Origin: Mycothermus thermophilus
Lineage: Eukaryota; Ascomycota; Sordariomycetes; Sordariales; Chaetomiaceae
Reading direction: 5' to 3'
Assembly: GCA_011316235.1 (NCBI GenBank)
Contig: QQBE01000014.1
Location: 434,001-498,000, forward strand
DNA length: 64,000 bases
The notes beneath the pieces were generated by a model. It was given only the letters and a program-made list of their open reading frames with translations. It was not told the DNA's origin and made no database searches. The position numbers were made by a program, and so were the translations under genes. Shown here one piece after another: positions 11,483 through 21,699 of the stretch (position 1 is its first letter; the number at the start of each line of letters is the position of its first letter).

Positions 11483-12728
11483 GCGACGCACCCCGCATGA
11501 CAAAAGTCAGTTACAATCACATCTTGGCAACCTCCGTTTTCTTGCGCGGACAGGGGTTTGCCCGGAGGTTTAGGTTACATGCCGGGTGAAAAGGAGCTAT
11601 GCTATGGGCGCAGCAACACAGTCACTGTTGTCGTGTCAGTTGGAATACATCACCAAATGGTGTTCATCCGCATGGGAATTGCCTGAGACATCTCTCTGGC
11701 CATTCATTTTCTTGTTCATACTTGTTAGGCAGTCGCTTGGTTGCCTACCTCTGTTTATAGTCATTCTTTTTCTGTACATACTTCTTCCTCAATGAACGAT
11801 CTCTCGTTCAGCCAATTATGTTCCCTTTACCATCCATGCCGATGTGGTGGACTGTAAGACCACTCGATTTAGTGTATCAAGGACTAATTAATGATCCCTT
11901 TTGTGGTGATTATTATTTCATTCAATGGGGTACCTGTAGCTTCGCAGTGGTCAAGAAGTACCTAGGTAGCCTTGAAATTGCCTAGGTGTTGCCCAAAATG
12001 CCAGAGAAGTGATACATAGTACAAATCACAAGTTGTCCCACTTGTCCGTAACAAACAAAATGGGTCCGCTTGGCTTGCCATGACGGCCTGCTGGATCCAA
12101 GGATTACAAAAGACTGAGCGAAGTGGAAGAACCGCAACAAATGTCAACTAAATGCTCAAACAGGGGACATCGCCATAACTTGACCGACTCTTCGTCAGGT
12201 GGAAGTCTTTGGACAGTATCATTTGGCGAAGAACGAACCTAACGACGCCGCCTTCAAGCATACGCGTTTCATTTTGTTCCCTAGAACTCCAGCAATACAT
12301 GTTTGACGGTCTGTCAAACTGTGTGGACTGTGCATTCCAACCGCTCCCATTGTTCTCTTGAAGACTTGCTATTGTTCTGACCCACTGGCAATTTGACTTG
12401 ACGGCCTGTCAACTGTAGCCAAAGCATATGCTGCCCCCATCACATTGTCTCAAGAGAGAAAAATGTCTTACCGACAGAGACCTGCAGAATGGCCATTCCG
12501 GCAACGCCGAAGGGATCCTTCGCGGTTGCTGAACAATCACAAAGATGGATCAGGTATATCTGGAGAGACGTAACTGAACTTCGAAAGTGCTCTCGCTCTG
12601 ATCTCTGCATCATCTATTGTCTCCGTCTGGCCTTGATGCGCCTGCATTTCAGGGCTGTTGTTGACAGGAACAGAAATTCTTTGACACCAACCTTCCAGCA
12701 TCACGTTACCCGACTCCACCTACCAACG
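11483..12728. other. Intergenic region between xylanase A and protease
   Basis: 1.2 kb with no credible ORF. It holds the xylanase 3' UTR, a TACCTAGGTA palindrome at 11959-11968 and the promoter side of the protease gene. The frame of the protease's first exon is open upstream to 12489, but the signal peptide fixes the start at 12729. Confidence 0.5.
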
Positions 12729-14172
12729 ATGAAGTCTGCAATTTTCACCTGGTCCGGCTTCCTCCTGGTTTTTGGCCTGGTCACAGGGATGTACGGGCTT
12801 CAGCCAAAACGCAGCCTGGATCCCATCCCTCAAAACCTCGCGCCTTTCCAGCTCAGCGGAGATGTTTCCAAACGCCAAAGTCAGAGTAGGCCGTTAAATA
12901 TCGATTTGTCAGTCTATCGTCGGGGCAACACGGAGTTGCAATGGTATGGCGAGATCACTGTTGGAACGCCGCCTCAGAAATTGTGAGTTTTATTTGCTTA
13001 GCACCTATCCCAACGCCATGTCAACATGTAGAAGTGCTGACCTCAATCCTCTATGAATTAATTACAGCAACGTCGTCTTCGATACAGCTGCAAACCTCAT
13101 GCTTATCGGCTACAAGAACTGCACTACCTGCGGCACCCACGCACTCTATGATGACGCCAAGTCCAGCACATCTTCTCCTTTTCCTGGCTACCGATCCGAG
13201 GTTCTCTTCGGTGCATCGGGTGGCGGCACCGTTGCTAGTGATGAGCCTCAAGGCGCCAACTGCACCGTCGTCAGCGACACTGTTAGGATGGCCGGCCGCG
13301 ATGCCCCCCGCGCCGAGTTCCTGGTTTGCGACAACTTTTCGTCTGGTTTGAGAACCCAAGATCCTGACGGTATCTTTGGTATTGGCTCCGTTGGTGACGC
13401 GTTTTGGGATTACTTCCGTCAGAACGAGACGTCTTACAAGTCCATTTATTGGATTTTGGTCGACTCCGGCCAGATCCCAAGCGCAGAGTTCGGCTTCTCC
13501 TTCATCTCAGATGGCCAAGGATGCAGTGGGAAGAACCACAAGCGCGGGAAGGGAAAGGCGAAAGGGAAAGAGAAGGGCCAAGTTGGTCGCGCCGGGGTGC
13601 TGACGCTGGGAGGGACAGATCCAAGCCAGTACATCCCAGGTACTCTACGAAAAATTCCTCTCGACTGGCCTCTGTCTGAGTCTGGAAAGAGATGGGTAGT
13701 GGACGTGCTCGGGGCACGCGTGGGCAGTTACCTGCTGACCAACTCTACCGACGCCGTGACCTTAGTCGATACGGGCAGCGCAACCATCACCACGCCGGAC
13801 CGGAACACGACACAAGAACTGTACGCGCGAATGTCACCCAGCATCATCCCTCTCGACGACTTTGGCTCGTGGGGTGCGCCATGCGCCGAGCTGGACCGCG
13901 CCGCCCGCGACGTCGTCTTCACCGTTGGTAGTGCTGATCAAAAGGTCGACGTCGTCGTGAAGAAGGAGTACGTCAACGTAGGCCCATTTCCCGGAAAGCC
14001 TGGATACTGCCAGGGCGTGTATGTGGATCCGGAGCGTGTCGCCCGCGAACCCATCCACGGCCGTCCGGCATGGATCCATGGCACTCCGTGGCTGCGATCC
14101 TACTACACGGTCTGGAACGCCCAGGACCGGACTCTGGGCTTCGCAACGCCGGCTCATCGAGACCGGAATTAA
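12729..14172 (+). CDS. Secreted pepsin-like (A1) aspartic protease
   Basis: Two exons, 12729-12982 and 13068-14172, give 452 aa. A hydrophobic signal segment near the N terminus is followed by a propeptide ending near SKRQSQ (possible Lys-Arg processing). The flap-side entry YGEITVGTPPQKFNVVFDT is clear. The catalytic Asp residues are D90 and D319 (second motif VDTGSAT). The first motif reads DTA, not DTG. A Lys/Gly-rich insert (HKRGKGKAKGKEKG) lies between the lobes. The C terminus is hydrophilic with no GPI signal, so it is probably released rather than wall-anchored. The DTA change may lower activity; this is inferred. Confidence 0.88.
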
Positions 14173-15212
14173 AAAGTACAGCGTATGACCGCGGATTGCC
14201 AGCAGGATCGGTGTGACGCCTGTGGAGTGTTGCACGCCGGCTGCCTGTTCGGTGTCAATCATTGTACTATCTCGTGAGGTGGACAGAAAGGGGATAAGGA
14301 GTTGAATCCCAAAACAGGCGCCGGGATATTGACGATAATCAGTACCGAGGTGCCGGGACCTGCTAATAGCTGACATATCTGATATGAATCGATGCCAATT
14401 AATTTACGATGATGGCAGTCCATTTGACGTAACAGTCACAATATACCTCCGTCATGACCTCCGGGTCGAGTTTCTCAGTGCCAAGAATGGGACAAGCACA
14501 AGAGTGAGCGGTTGATCTAAGTGTCGCTCAACCTTCCCGGCTTGATTGCTTGGAAACAAACACCCTATTGCTATTCTCGTTAACTTTTTTCTTTTATTTT
14601 CTGTTGTTGTCCTTTGTGCTAAGTAGTTTTTCTCCTTTTGGCTGGTGGCCCATCTCATCAACCAAGCCGCACACACAACACAGCGCATGAGCAAACAAGG
14701 TCGGCTGACGCGGCCCATGGGTTGTGGCTTGGTCGCCTGAACTTTCAGCATGCCCCTCCTTTCTGAGTGCTCTGTGTGTGCCATGCCACAACATGCTGGG
14801 CCCTAGCCCCATGAGGCTGACCTGCAACATTTGGGCTCAGGGATTTTGCAACGTGCAACCGACACTTGTAGGTCTTCACTCATTACCTTCATGGCAGATT
14901 CAGTCAGTGCTCACCTCCTCCAGGCCCGTCAGATGTAACTGTTTCCCGTGATGCAAATACTGTTTGCCGGCAAGGTACGACTTCCGACGTTGCAAAGCCT
15001 CTCCTCGTGCGAAGTAGCCATAACTTGTGACCTTCTAGTCTGGCAGTATAAAACACATGGAGTCATGGGCAAGATGCTCTCTGGAGGTGCTAAATGATGC
15101 TGCCGAGTTTGCTCGTTCTTGGAGTCAACACCAACCCGCCCTCTTCCCGTTTCCCTCACCCAGCCGCCACCGGATACCAGCAAGGGAGCAAGTCTTGTTG
15201 CGCTGTGTCAAA
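14173..15212. other. Intergenic region, no gene seen
   Basis: 1 kb. A pyrimidine-rich stretch lies at 14580-14640. A GTATAAAA element near 15047 may serve the small Cys-rich ORF that starts at 15213. Confidence 0.45.
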
Positions 15213-15446
15213 ATGACGTGGCATATCTACAGCCATTCAGACATCTATGACTGGTGTCCATGTTGTGGTCGATATGGAGTTTTTCACGGCTACCCTGGAT
15301 ACCATTTTCATCGGCATTATTCCCACTATTGCAGCCGGTGTGGGCATGATTTGGTGACTTGCATCTGCGTTCCAAGATGTCCTCGATACCGCCGGCGTCG
15401 GCGCCATTACTACGACAGGCTGCGGGTTGACATCATCCAATATTGA
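15213..15446 (+). CDS. Small Cys/His/Arg-rich putative zinc-ribbon protein
   Basis: A 77-aa ORF starting MTWHIYSHSDIYDW. It has two CxxCG knuckles, CPCCG and CSRCG, about 20 residues apart, a Tyr/His-rich segment between them (YPGYHFHRHYSHY), then CICVPRC and a basic run (PRYRRRRRHYYDR). The spacing fits one zinc ribbon. A TATA-like element (TATAAAA) about 165 bp upstream and the regular Cys pairs argue that it is real. The frame is open upstream to 15057, but the knuckle-containing part is best started here. I do not recognise the family. A non-coding RNA or a chance ORF remains possible. Confidence 0.45.
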   Translation: MTWHIYSHSDIYDWCPCCGRYGVFHGYPGYHFHRHYSHYCSRCGHDLVTCICVPRCPRYRRRRRHYYDRLRVDIIQY

Positions 15447-16619
15447 GGACGAGAACATGGAGGCTTCTGGATTCGAGTTTTAGGATGCGCATCGCATCCG
15501 AAATATACTTCTGAGTGGGTATCTTCGACCACCTCATCACGACCCATCTTCCAACCAGGAACACTAACATGTTGCAGTGCCAGAAATGGACATCGCAGGG
15601 ATCGCCACAGTTTTCTTTGATGCGTCTATCTTTGAGACTATTTAATCTCTCCTTTTCTTCTTCTCTCTTTTGTTGCGTCGAGTCCTCTGTGTCTGGGTGT
15701 TAGTTGGGTTTTGCAGTCTTCTTGGCACTTCCGGTTTTCTTCAACAAGGTGGAACACTTTGTTGCTCTTTCGATTCCTTGTTTTATTATGAATGACGTCC
15801 TGGCTTCTGAGACTTGACCGAGACAACTCAGATTGAAGGATATGATAAGATATGGCCGGTTTGGGCCCGAGCCTGGTTTACTCTAGTCAGCCAGCCTCGG
15901 CTCTCAGCCTCCATCTCTGGCAGCCCAGACGGCCCACCTGGCGCCACCCTCTCTGTGTAGAGTATATATTCGGGCTTCCGGGCCCTCTGGGACTCAGATA
16001 GTTTTTCTCAGGAGACTTCCATCGCTTCCTTCACTTCATTCTGCATATGCCATCGTTCAGGTCTGGGCTCTGACTGTGTCACAAGGAACCTGAGTATGAA
16101 CGAGAATAGGACATGCCTGAACGTCTCTGTCTGCATCCTCCGGAATTCAGCATCAGGACGACAGAGATTACATAACTGTGGACCTACCATGCGAGCTGCA
16201 TCACTGCCCTGGGTTCCAGATTTCATAGGCCTAGAGTAAATCTGTACGTCGAGGGCTGGGTCTTGATGTTGACTCATGAAATTGAAGTCCGTCCCGTGGG
16301 CTGGGATAAAGCTATGCTGTGGGTCCGTCAAACAGGTGTTGCATGATAAGAACCAATCATTGGAGCTCATGTGGGTCCCAGCCTGGTTCCTGCGGCAGCA
16401 GGTCATGCAATTGTGCGACCTTGATTTGTTTCTGCCAGGTCGTTTTGCTCTGGGTTCTGTCCAATTCTTACACCTTTCCTCAAAGATTCGAGATTGTCAA
16501 CAAGCATTCGTGATTCTTATTGCACTTCGGATAAACATCGGCTCATCTGCATTTCATTGCTTTTTTGCACAGGGAAACTTGTTTCTCTTTGACTCTTTCA
16601 ACGGGTCCGCCGAACCAAA
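15447..16619. other. Intergenic region upstream of SFH5
   Basis: 1.17 kb with no credible gene; the longest frame (minus, about 130 codons) has no recognisable features. It should hold the SFH5 promoter and 5' UTR; the last 200 bp are pyrimidine-rich. Confidence 0.45.
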
Positions 16620-17728
16620 ATGAGCACACCGGAGCAACAGACGGCATCGGAATCTCCGGCAGCTCCGGTGGCGGCCTCAACGCCGGTTGACTCGGAGACT
16701 GCCCCCACCACCGAATCCACTTCCACAGCTCCGGCCAAGCCCGCTTCCGACACGGCCAATTCGACTGCTCCCGCTCCAGTCACCGACCAGACCAAGGAAG
16801 AAGGTCCCAAGGCCCAACCACAGGAGCAGGCCGGCAATAAATCCGAGGAAGCAGCTGATGGTTCGCCGATCGCCCAGCTCTGGGCCGTTGCGAGAGCTCA
16901 TGGCCATCCCGAGATCTGGGGCGTGACTCTCGCCGATCCAGACCAGCACGTGCCGACTCGTATCATCTTGCAAAAGTACCTCAATGCCAACGACGGCGAC
17001 CTGCCCAAGGCCAAGGACCAGTTGTTCAAGACTCTCGACTGGCGCGCCAAGACCAAACCTCTTGATTTGATCAGGAAGAGCTTCAACAAAGCCAAGTTCG
17101 ACGGTCTGGGCTATGTCACCAAATACCAGCAGGAGGGTTCCACCGAACCCGAGGCCAAGGAGGTCTTCACTTGGAATATCTACGGTGCCGTCAAGTCCAT
17201 GGAAGACACCTTTGGCAAGCTTGATGAGTATGGATCTTTCACGCCCTTTTTATTGTAGCGTTTTTGCTGACTCGCGCAAGGTTCCTTGAATGGCGCACCG
17301 CCTTGATGGAGCTCGCCCTCCAAGAGCTGGACCTCTCGTCTGCCACCAAGCCCATCACGGCTGACTTCGACCCTTACAAGATCTTCCAAGTCCACGACTA
17401 CAAATCCATCAGCTTCCTCCGCCAGTCCCCACAAGTCAAGGCTGCAAGCACCGAAACTATCAAGGTGTTTGCCCAGAACTACCCGGAGTTGCTCAAGGAG
17501 AAATTCTTTGTCAATGTCCCTGCCATCATGGGCTTCATTTACACCTTCATGAAGCTGTTTGTCGCTCCGAAGACCATCAAGAAGTTCCATCCCATGTCCA
17601 ATGGTGCGAACCTCGCAGCCGAGTTTTCTGATAGCAAGGTCGCCGGGTTGGGCGAGAAATTGCCTGCCAGTTATGGCGGGAAAGGGCCTGAACTGGCGGA
17701 GCAGGGCACTGGCCCTGCGTTGGGGTAG
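16620..17728 (+). CDS. sfh5: Phosphatidylinositol transfer protein SFH5 (Sec14-like)
   Basis: Two exons, 16620-17227 and 17281-17728, joined in phase 2 across a 53-nt intron, give 351 aa. The first 80 residues are a disordered Pro/Thr/Ala/Glu-rich tail. A CRAL-TRIO N domain follows (RIILQKYLNANDGDLPKAKD, LDWRAKTKPLDLI), then the lipid-binding CRAL-TRIO lobe (FQVHDYKSISFLRQSP, YPELLKEKFFVNVPAIMGFI, KTIKKFHPMSNGANLAAEF). These blocks are diagnostic for SFH5, a non-classical PITP of the ER and plasma membrane contact region that exchanges phosphatidylinositol. LDEFLEWR across the joint supports the chosen acceptor. Confidence 0.92.
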
Positions 17729-18252
17729 ATGGACCGTTCTTGCTAAGTGGTTGCTCTGTCTTGTCGGTTGCTTGGAACTCTCCCCACATCTGCCGTGTTC
17801 ATTCCCACAGAGGGTCTTGGTGATTGAAGGGTCATGGATTTGAGGCGAAGGAGGATATGTCTTGGGAGTCCTCGCGATTCCAAAATTAGAATAATGCAGC
17901 GTGCGAATAGGAATCCGTCTGTTTTGCACTTTTGTAATACTACCAGCTCCGAGTACTGTCCACCAAACCAGAGACCTCTTTGTGCGTTTGATGTGCCAGG
18001 ATTCCCAGAACCTCTCTATGAACAGATGGTTCATGAATGAACCAAAGGCCTTGTTCGATTTTCTTTGATGGGGCTCGGAGGGGGAAGCGCCTTGTCCCGC
18101 ATGGAGGGCACTTGTTCATGAATGAAGAACAAGGCTTCGAGGAAAACCGGCTTTGTTCCTCAAGTCTGAGAGGTATGTATAAAAGCCAGCCAACGTCCTA
18201 GCGTTCAATTCGTCTTTCTGGAGACAGACATCAATACAGAAGCATTTTCAAG
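17729..18252. promoter_or_regulatory. Promoter region of the HAD gene with heat-shock-like repeats
   Basis: A 13-bp direct repeat GTTCATGAATGAA occurs at 18029-18041 and 18114-18126. Each copy contains TTCnnGAA, the core of a heat-shock element, and further GAA/TTC units follow the second copy. A TATAAAA at 18178-18184 lies about 70 bp before the start codon. HSF control is an inference from motif shape. Confidence 0.45.
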
Positions 18253-19380
18253 ATGAGCGGTAAGCACGTCACTACAGGCTTTGTGATTGACGTTGACACC
18301 GTCCTCGTCAGGCAAGATGGCCAAACCGCAGCTGCTCCAGGGGCGAGGGAGGCGATCGACAAGCTTCAGGCCCATGACATCGCCTTCACCATCATATCAT
18401 CGGATGCAAGGACGACTGAGAAGCATATCAAGCACGACATTGAGGATTCCTTGGGGCTTGTTGTCAAGTCAAGGTTCATCGTCGTACCCCAGACGCCTTG
18501 TCGTGACCTCGCCGAGGAGTATGGCAACCAGGTTGTGCTCGTAGTCGGTGATCCTAACGGGCGTGCCCGCAACTTTGCTCACTACTATGGGTTCCAACAC
18601 GTCATGACGCCCAACGACATTGTCGAGCTGTTTCCTCATCTCTACTGCGCCGAGCCCAATCGCTCCGCTTTCAGGTCGACCAATCCCCCCTGGAAGCCGG
18701 CTTTCACCTCAGGAAGCGGCCCAAGGGGGGAGGTGAGGATCGCCGCGGTGTTCGTGTGGTGGTCGCCACCGACAACTCATTGGGATCGCGACCTTCGCAT
18801 CGTGACTGACATTCTCCTTTCACAGGCTGGTTACGTGGGCACTCGCCGTCTCGACCCCCTCGAGCAGCAGCCACGGCTCTTCATCTGCGGTGCAGGCATC
18901 GCTGATCCTCTTGCAGCCGGGCTTCCCCGTTCCCGCACATGGCTCGACGAGCTGCAGCGCAGTTACCATGCCGAGTCAGGCGGTGTGCCCCTCCAGTTTG
19001 AGTACGTCGATGACCCAGACACCCTGCTTCATCACGCGGACCGCGCCCTTGAGTTTGTTAATGACAAGCTGCACCCGTGGATGCATAACCCCAATGACCG
19101 GTTCCCGAGGACAATCTTCCGCATCGGCGCTGACACGATCTTCAACGCGGCCTGTTCCCGCGTTAAGAACTTCCCAGAGCATCCTAACACGCGACGACGA
19201 TACATTGTGGTTGACCCCGTGCGTGGTGGCAACGTCGAGGCTGCGCTTGAGTACCCGCGCCACTCTCGGCCGTGGTATGTGGCGGCCAGTCTGCAAGATG
19301 CTGTTGACTACGCGCTGACGGATGAGTACTGGGACTGCGTGGAATATGGCTTGAAGCCGACATGGCCGGCTCCAGAGTGA
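18253..19380 (+). CDS. HAD-superfamily hydrolase-like protein (CECR5/YKR070W type)
   Basis: Intronless, 375 aa. The N terminus FVIDVDTVLVR is HAD motif I (DxD); ARE(A)IDKLQ with TIISSDAR follows, matching motif II of the group that resembles eukaryotic CECR5/YKR070W. VVPQTPCRDLAEEYGNQVVLVVG matches the middle part of that family. Motif IV is unusual: where the family has GDNPxSD the sequence reads GADTIFNA, so the usual acidic metal ligands are not evident. It may therefore be a divergent phosphatase or a non-catalytic HAD protein; the cellular role is unknown. No clear mitochondrial presequence. Confidence 0.75.
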   Translation: MSGKHVTTGFVIDVDTVLVRQDGQTAAAPGAREAIDKLQAHDIAFTIISSDARTTEKHIKHDIEDSLGLVVKSRFIVVPQTPCRDLAEEYGNQVVLVVGDPNGRARNFAHYYGFQHVMTPNDIVELFPHLYCAEPNRSAFRSTNPPWKPAFTSGSGPRGEVRIAAVFVWWSPPTTHWDRDLRIVTDILLSQAGYVGTRRLDPLEQQPRLFICGAGIADPLAAGLPRSRTWLDELQRSYHAESGGVPLQFEYVDDPDTLLHHADRALEFVNDKLHPWMHNPNDRFPRTIFRIGADTIFNAACSRVKNFPEHPNTRRRYIVVDPVRGGNVEAALEYPRHSRPWYVAASLQDAVDYALTDEYWDCVEYGLKPTWPAPE

Positions 19381-19697
19381 ACGGGCGCGACCTGGATGTA
19401 GTCAGATCATATGTATTCTCTGATGGTGAATAGACTCCCTTCCATTGAACTAAGCACTATTACCACACTTATGCCTGGATTTGCTGGGCAAAAAGTGTTC
19501 CGCTGAAGTTTTTAAACCAGGACCTGGCTTTACCTTCATGATTGCTGGCTTTGCTGCATTTCGAGATGTGTTTTGATTCGTTTTCGTTGCACTTTCCTCT
19601 TTTTATATCACACAGTAGTAGTAGAGTCCATCGGCGACCTTCTCTCTCAACATAAATGTTCCTTTAATTATCCCTCCTTGTTGCCCAACGTCACTCA
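19381..19697. other. Convergent intergenic region
   Basis: 317 bp between the HAD gene (plus) and the Myb/SANT-like gene (minus); nothing beyond the expected 3' UTRs was seen. Confidence 0.5.
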
Positions 19698-20210
19698 TCA
19701 TGCCTGAGCCATGAGGTTGCTCACCCGCTTCTCCAGAGAATTCCTCTGGCGCCAGGTGAAGAACTCCTCAATTTGACTATACCCAAAGCCATGACGCCTC
19801 ATCAACAAAAGAAGACGATCCTCTTCAGGAAGCCAACGTTCGGCCTTTCGTTTGGGCTTCGGAGCTGACCGGCGTGGAAAACATGGTGCCGGAGGACGCT
19901 TGGCCAAAATCAATCCTTTGAGCTGCTGGATTTGCCACTGAACAGCGGCAGGAAGAGAGTCTTCTTCGACGCGCTCAACGGCTCTGATCCCCTTCCCTGT
20001 ACGGGAGAGGGAGGTGATGTGATGCTTGAGGTAACACGTCAGCGGACACTGCTATGGATGGGACGTCTTGGAGACCGTAGGGAGTAGGAAGCGAGGGGCA
20101 GAACTTGAGGTGGTTCACAAACCTGTCGCCTTGTTCTGAGCTGCATCGTTGAATGTGTCCGGTCGTGAACGTCTCAGGGCCACAACCGTTAGTCCTGTGG
20201 GAGACCGCAT
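19698..20210 (-). CDS. Small Myb/SANT-like DNA-binding protein
   Basis: Reconstructed as two exons, 20210-20123 and 19996-19698 on the minus strand, with a 126-nt intron (GTTTGT...TACAG, possible GCTGAC branch site) in phase 1, giving 128 aa. The start is the first ATG after an in-frame stop. The C-terminal exon holds a compact Myb/SANT-like helix set: ERWLPEEDRLLLLMRRHG, FGYSQIEEFF, WRQRNSLEKRVSNLM, preceded by a basic Pro-rich linker (PRRSAPKPKRKAER). It is probably a nuclear DNA-binding or chromatin protein. The last exon is convincing; the first exon and the intron are less certain. Confidence 0.5.
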
Positions 20211-20860
20211 TAGCCGACATAAGTTCCAGGTTGCTTTTCACGTCGGTGACCTGCTATGCGGCTCACTCCGAAAGGCTCTGTTCTGGAGTTCCAGCTCAGG
20301 CTAGATGATATTGCCGCGATCGAGGCGGGCTCGATGCTCTGTGCGGCTCGATGTGGGCATGCAAATGATGGTGGTATGGGGAGACAAGCTCGAAGCGATG
20401 AAGACCGGGATCGGGAAGGTCGGTCGAGATGCGTGCAGGTGCTCATGCAGATGCTCCGTTTGCTTCAATATCAAGTACGACGCGCGGCAGGTGTGACCCA
20501 CACATTTCCAGTTACCTATGACGCCATCACGGAGCAGACTGTCCCCTTCGGGACTGAAGTTCAGATGGATGAGGAAATACACTAGAAGTTACAACCGGGG
20601 AAATTCTTCCTTCTCTCAAACCGTTGCAGGATGGCCGTTTCAAACGGAGAGGCCAAGACCACATATCCATTACAAGCACCTGGACCTGAAAGGCCACAAC
20701 ATCGAGAGGAGGGCGGAACAAGAATTGAGGAAGACAGTCTGTACTTTTGCTATTCCAGGAGGAATATTTCCCTATTTACAGTGATTCCGTCCTGCCCCTG
20801 GCCTGGGAGCACGGCCATGGTAGTTCTTCTCTCGGAGTCTTCCCCTCAAGAGACGGCATT
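20211..20860. other. Region between Myb/SANT-like gene and xylanase B
   Basis: 650 bp. Frames of up to 109 codons exist on both strands and overlap one another, so none is credible. It should hold the xylanase B 3' UTR and the promoter of the Myb/SANT-like gene, both on the minus strand. Confidence 0.45.
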
Positions 20861-21592
20861 TTAATCCAGCGACCGGACTTCGATTTCGGCGGAGCCGCTG
20901 CTCTGGTAACCTTCGGTGGCCATGATCATGTAGTTCCAGGCACCGAGTTGCAAGTTGCCCTGGCGGCGCCATTCATCGAAGTGCTTGCCCGTGTCGATCG
21001 TGCCGCCGACGCGCTTCTGGCGACGGACGGACCAGTACTGGTCGAAGGAAGCGGTGCCGATGATGGAAGGCTGGTTGATACGCCGGGTGCGGTAGATGTC
21101 GTACACGCCGCCATCGTCCTCGATGGTGCCGAGGCGAGCCGCGCCGGACGACGGGTTGTACGAGCCGTAGGCCTCGACAATGTAGTACTCGACGAGAGGG
21201 TTGGTGGTCCAGCCGTAGAGCGCGAGATCTGTGGCAGGGGTTAATTAGGATATGATCTTCGAGGACGCGGGGGATGGAACGAGGAAAGACGTACAGCTGT
21301 TCACATTCCAGTTGTTCCAGGTGCCGTTGTAGGCGATGCGGCGCGGGGGGCCGGGGTTCCAGCCCTTGCCGCCGACCCAGTTGTTGACGTTGCTCCAGCT
21401 GACCCTGTACGAGCCGCGGGGACCGTTGTTGAAGTCAACATAACCGCGACCGTCGGTCCAGAACGAGTAGAAGTAGCCGTCGTGCACGCCGGTGCCGGGC
21501 TGGATGCCGCGCTTGAGGGCCTCAAGCGGGCTGGCCGTGACGGCGGACACGGCGGTGGCGACGGCCGTGAGGAGGGTAGTGAACGAGACCAT
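20861..21592 (-). CDS. Secreted endo-1,4-beta-xylanase, GH11 (xylanase B)
   Basis: Two exons on the minus strand, 21592-21295 and 21228-20861 (phase 1, GTACGT donor), give 221 aa. A signal peptide and short pro-segment ending in LKRG (possible Kex2 site) precede the GH11 fold: VHDGYFYSFWTDGRG, NNWVGGKGWNPG, YLALYGWTTNPLVEYY, QPSIIGTASFDQYWS. By family pattern the nucleophile is Glu113 and the acid/base Glu205 (ATEGYQSSG). Like xylanase A it has Asn at the pH-determining position. It lacks the last intron of xylanase A and differs widely in sequence, so it is an old paralogue rather than a recent copy. No CBM. Confidence 0.96.
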
Positions 21593-21691
21593 GACGAGGA
21601 CTGTCCCAACAGGGTAGCTTAGAGTGCTGAGGGATTGCTCTGTTGGCTGAGGCCGAGAAGACCTGACCGAGGGAGGGAGACGATGGCCCTT

Positions 21692-21699
21692 CTTATATC
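21692..21699 (-). promoter_or_regulatory. TATA box of xylanase B
   Basis: GATATAAG on the minus strand, 100 bp upstream of the xylanase B start codon, the same spacing as in xylanase A. Confidence 0.55.
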
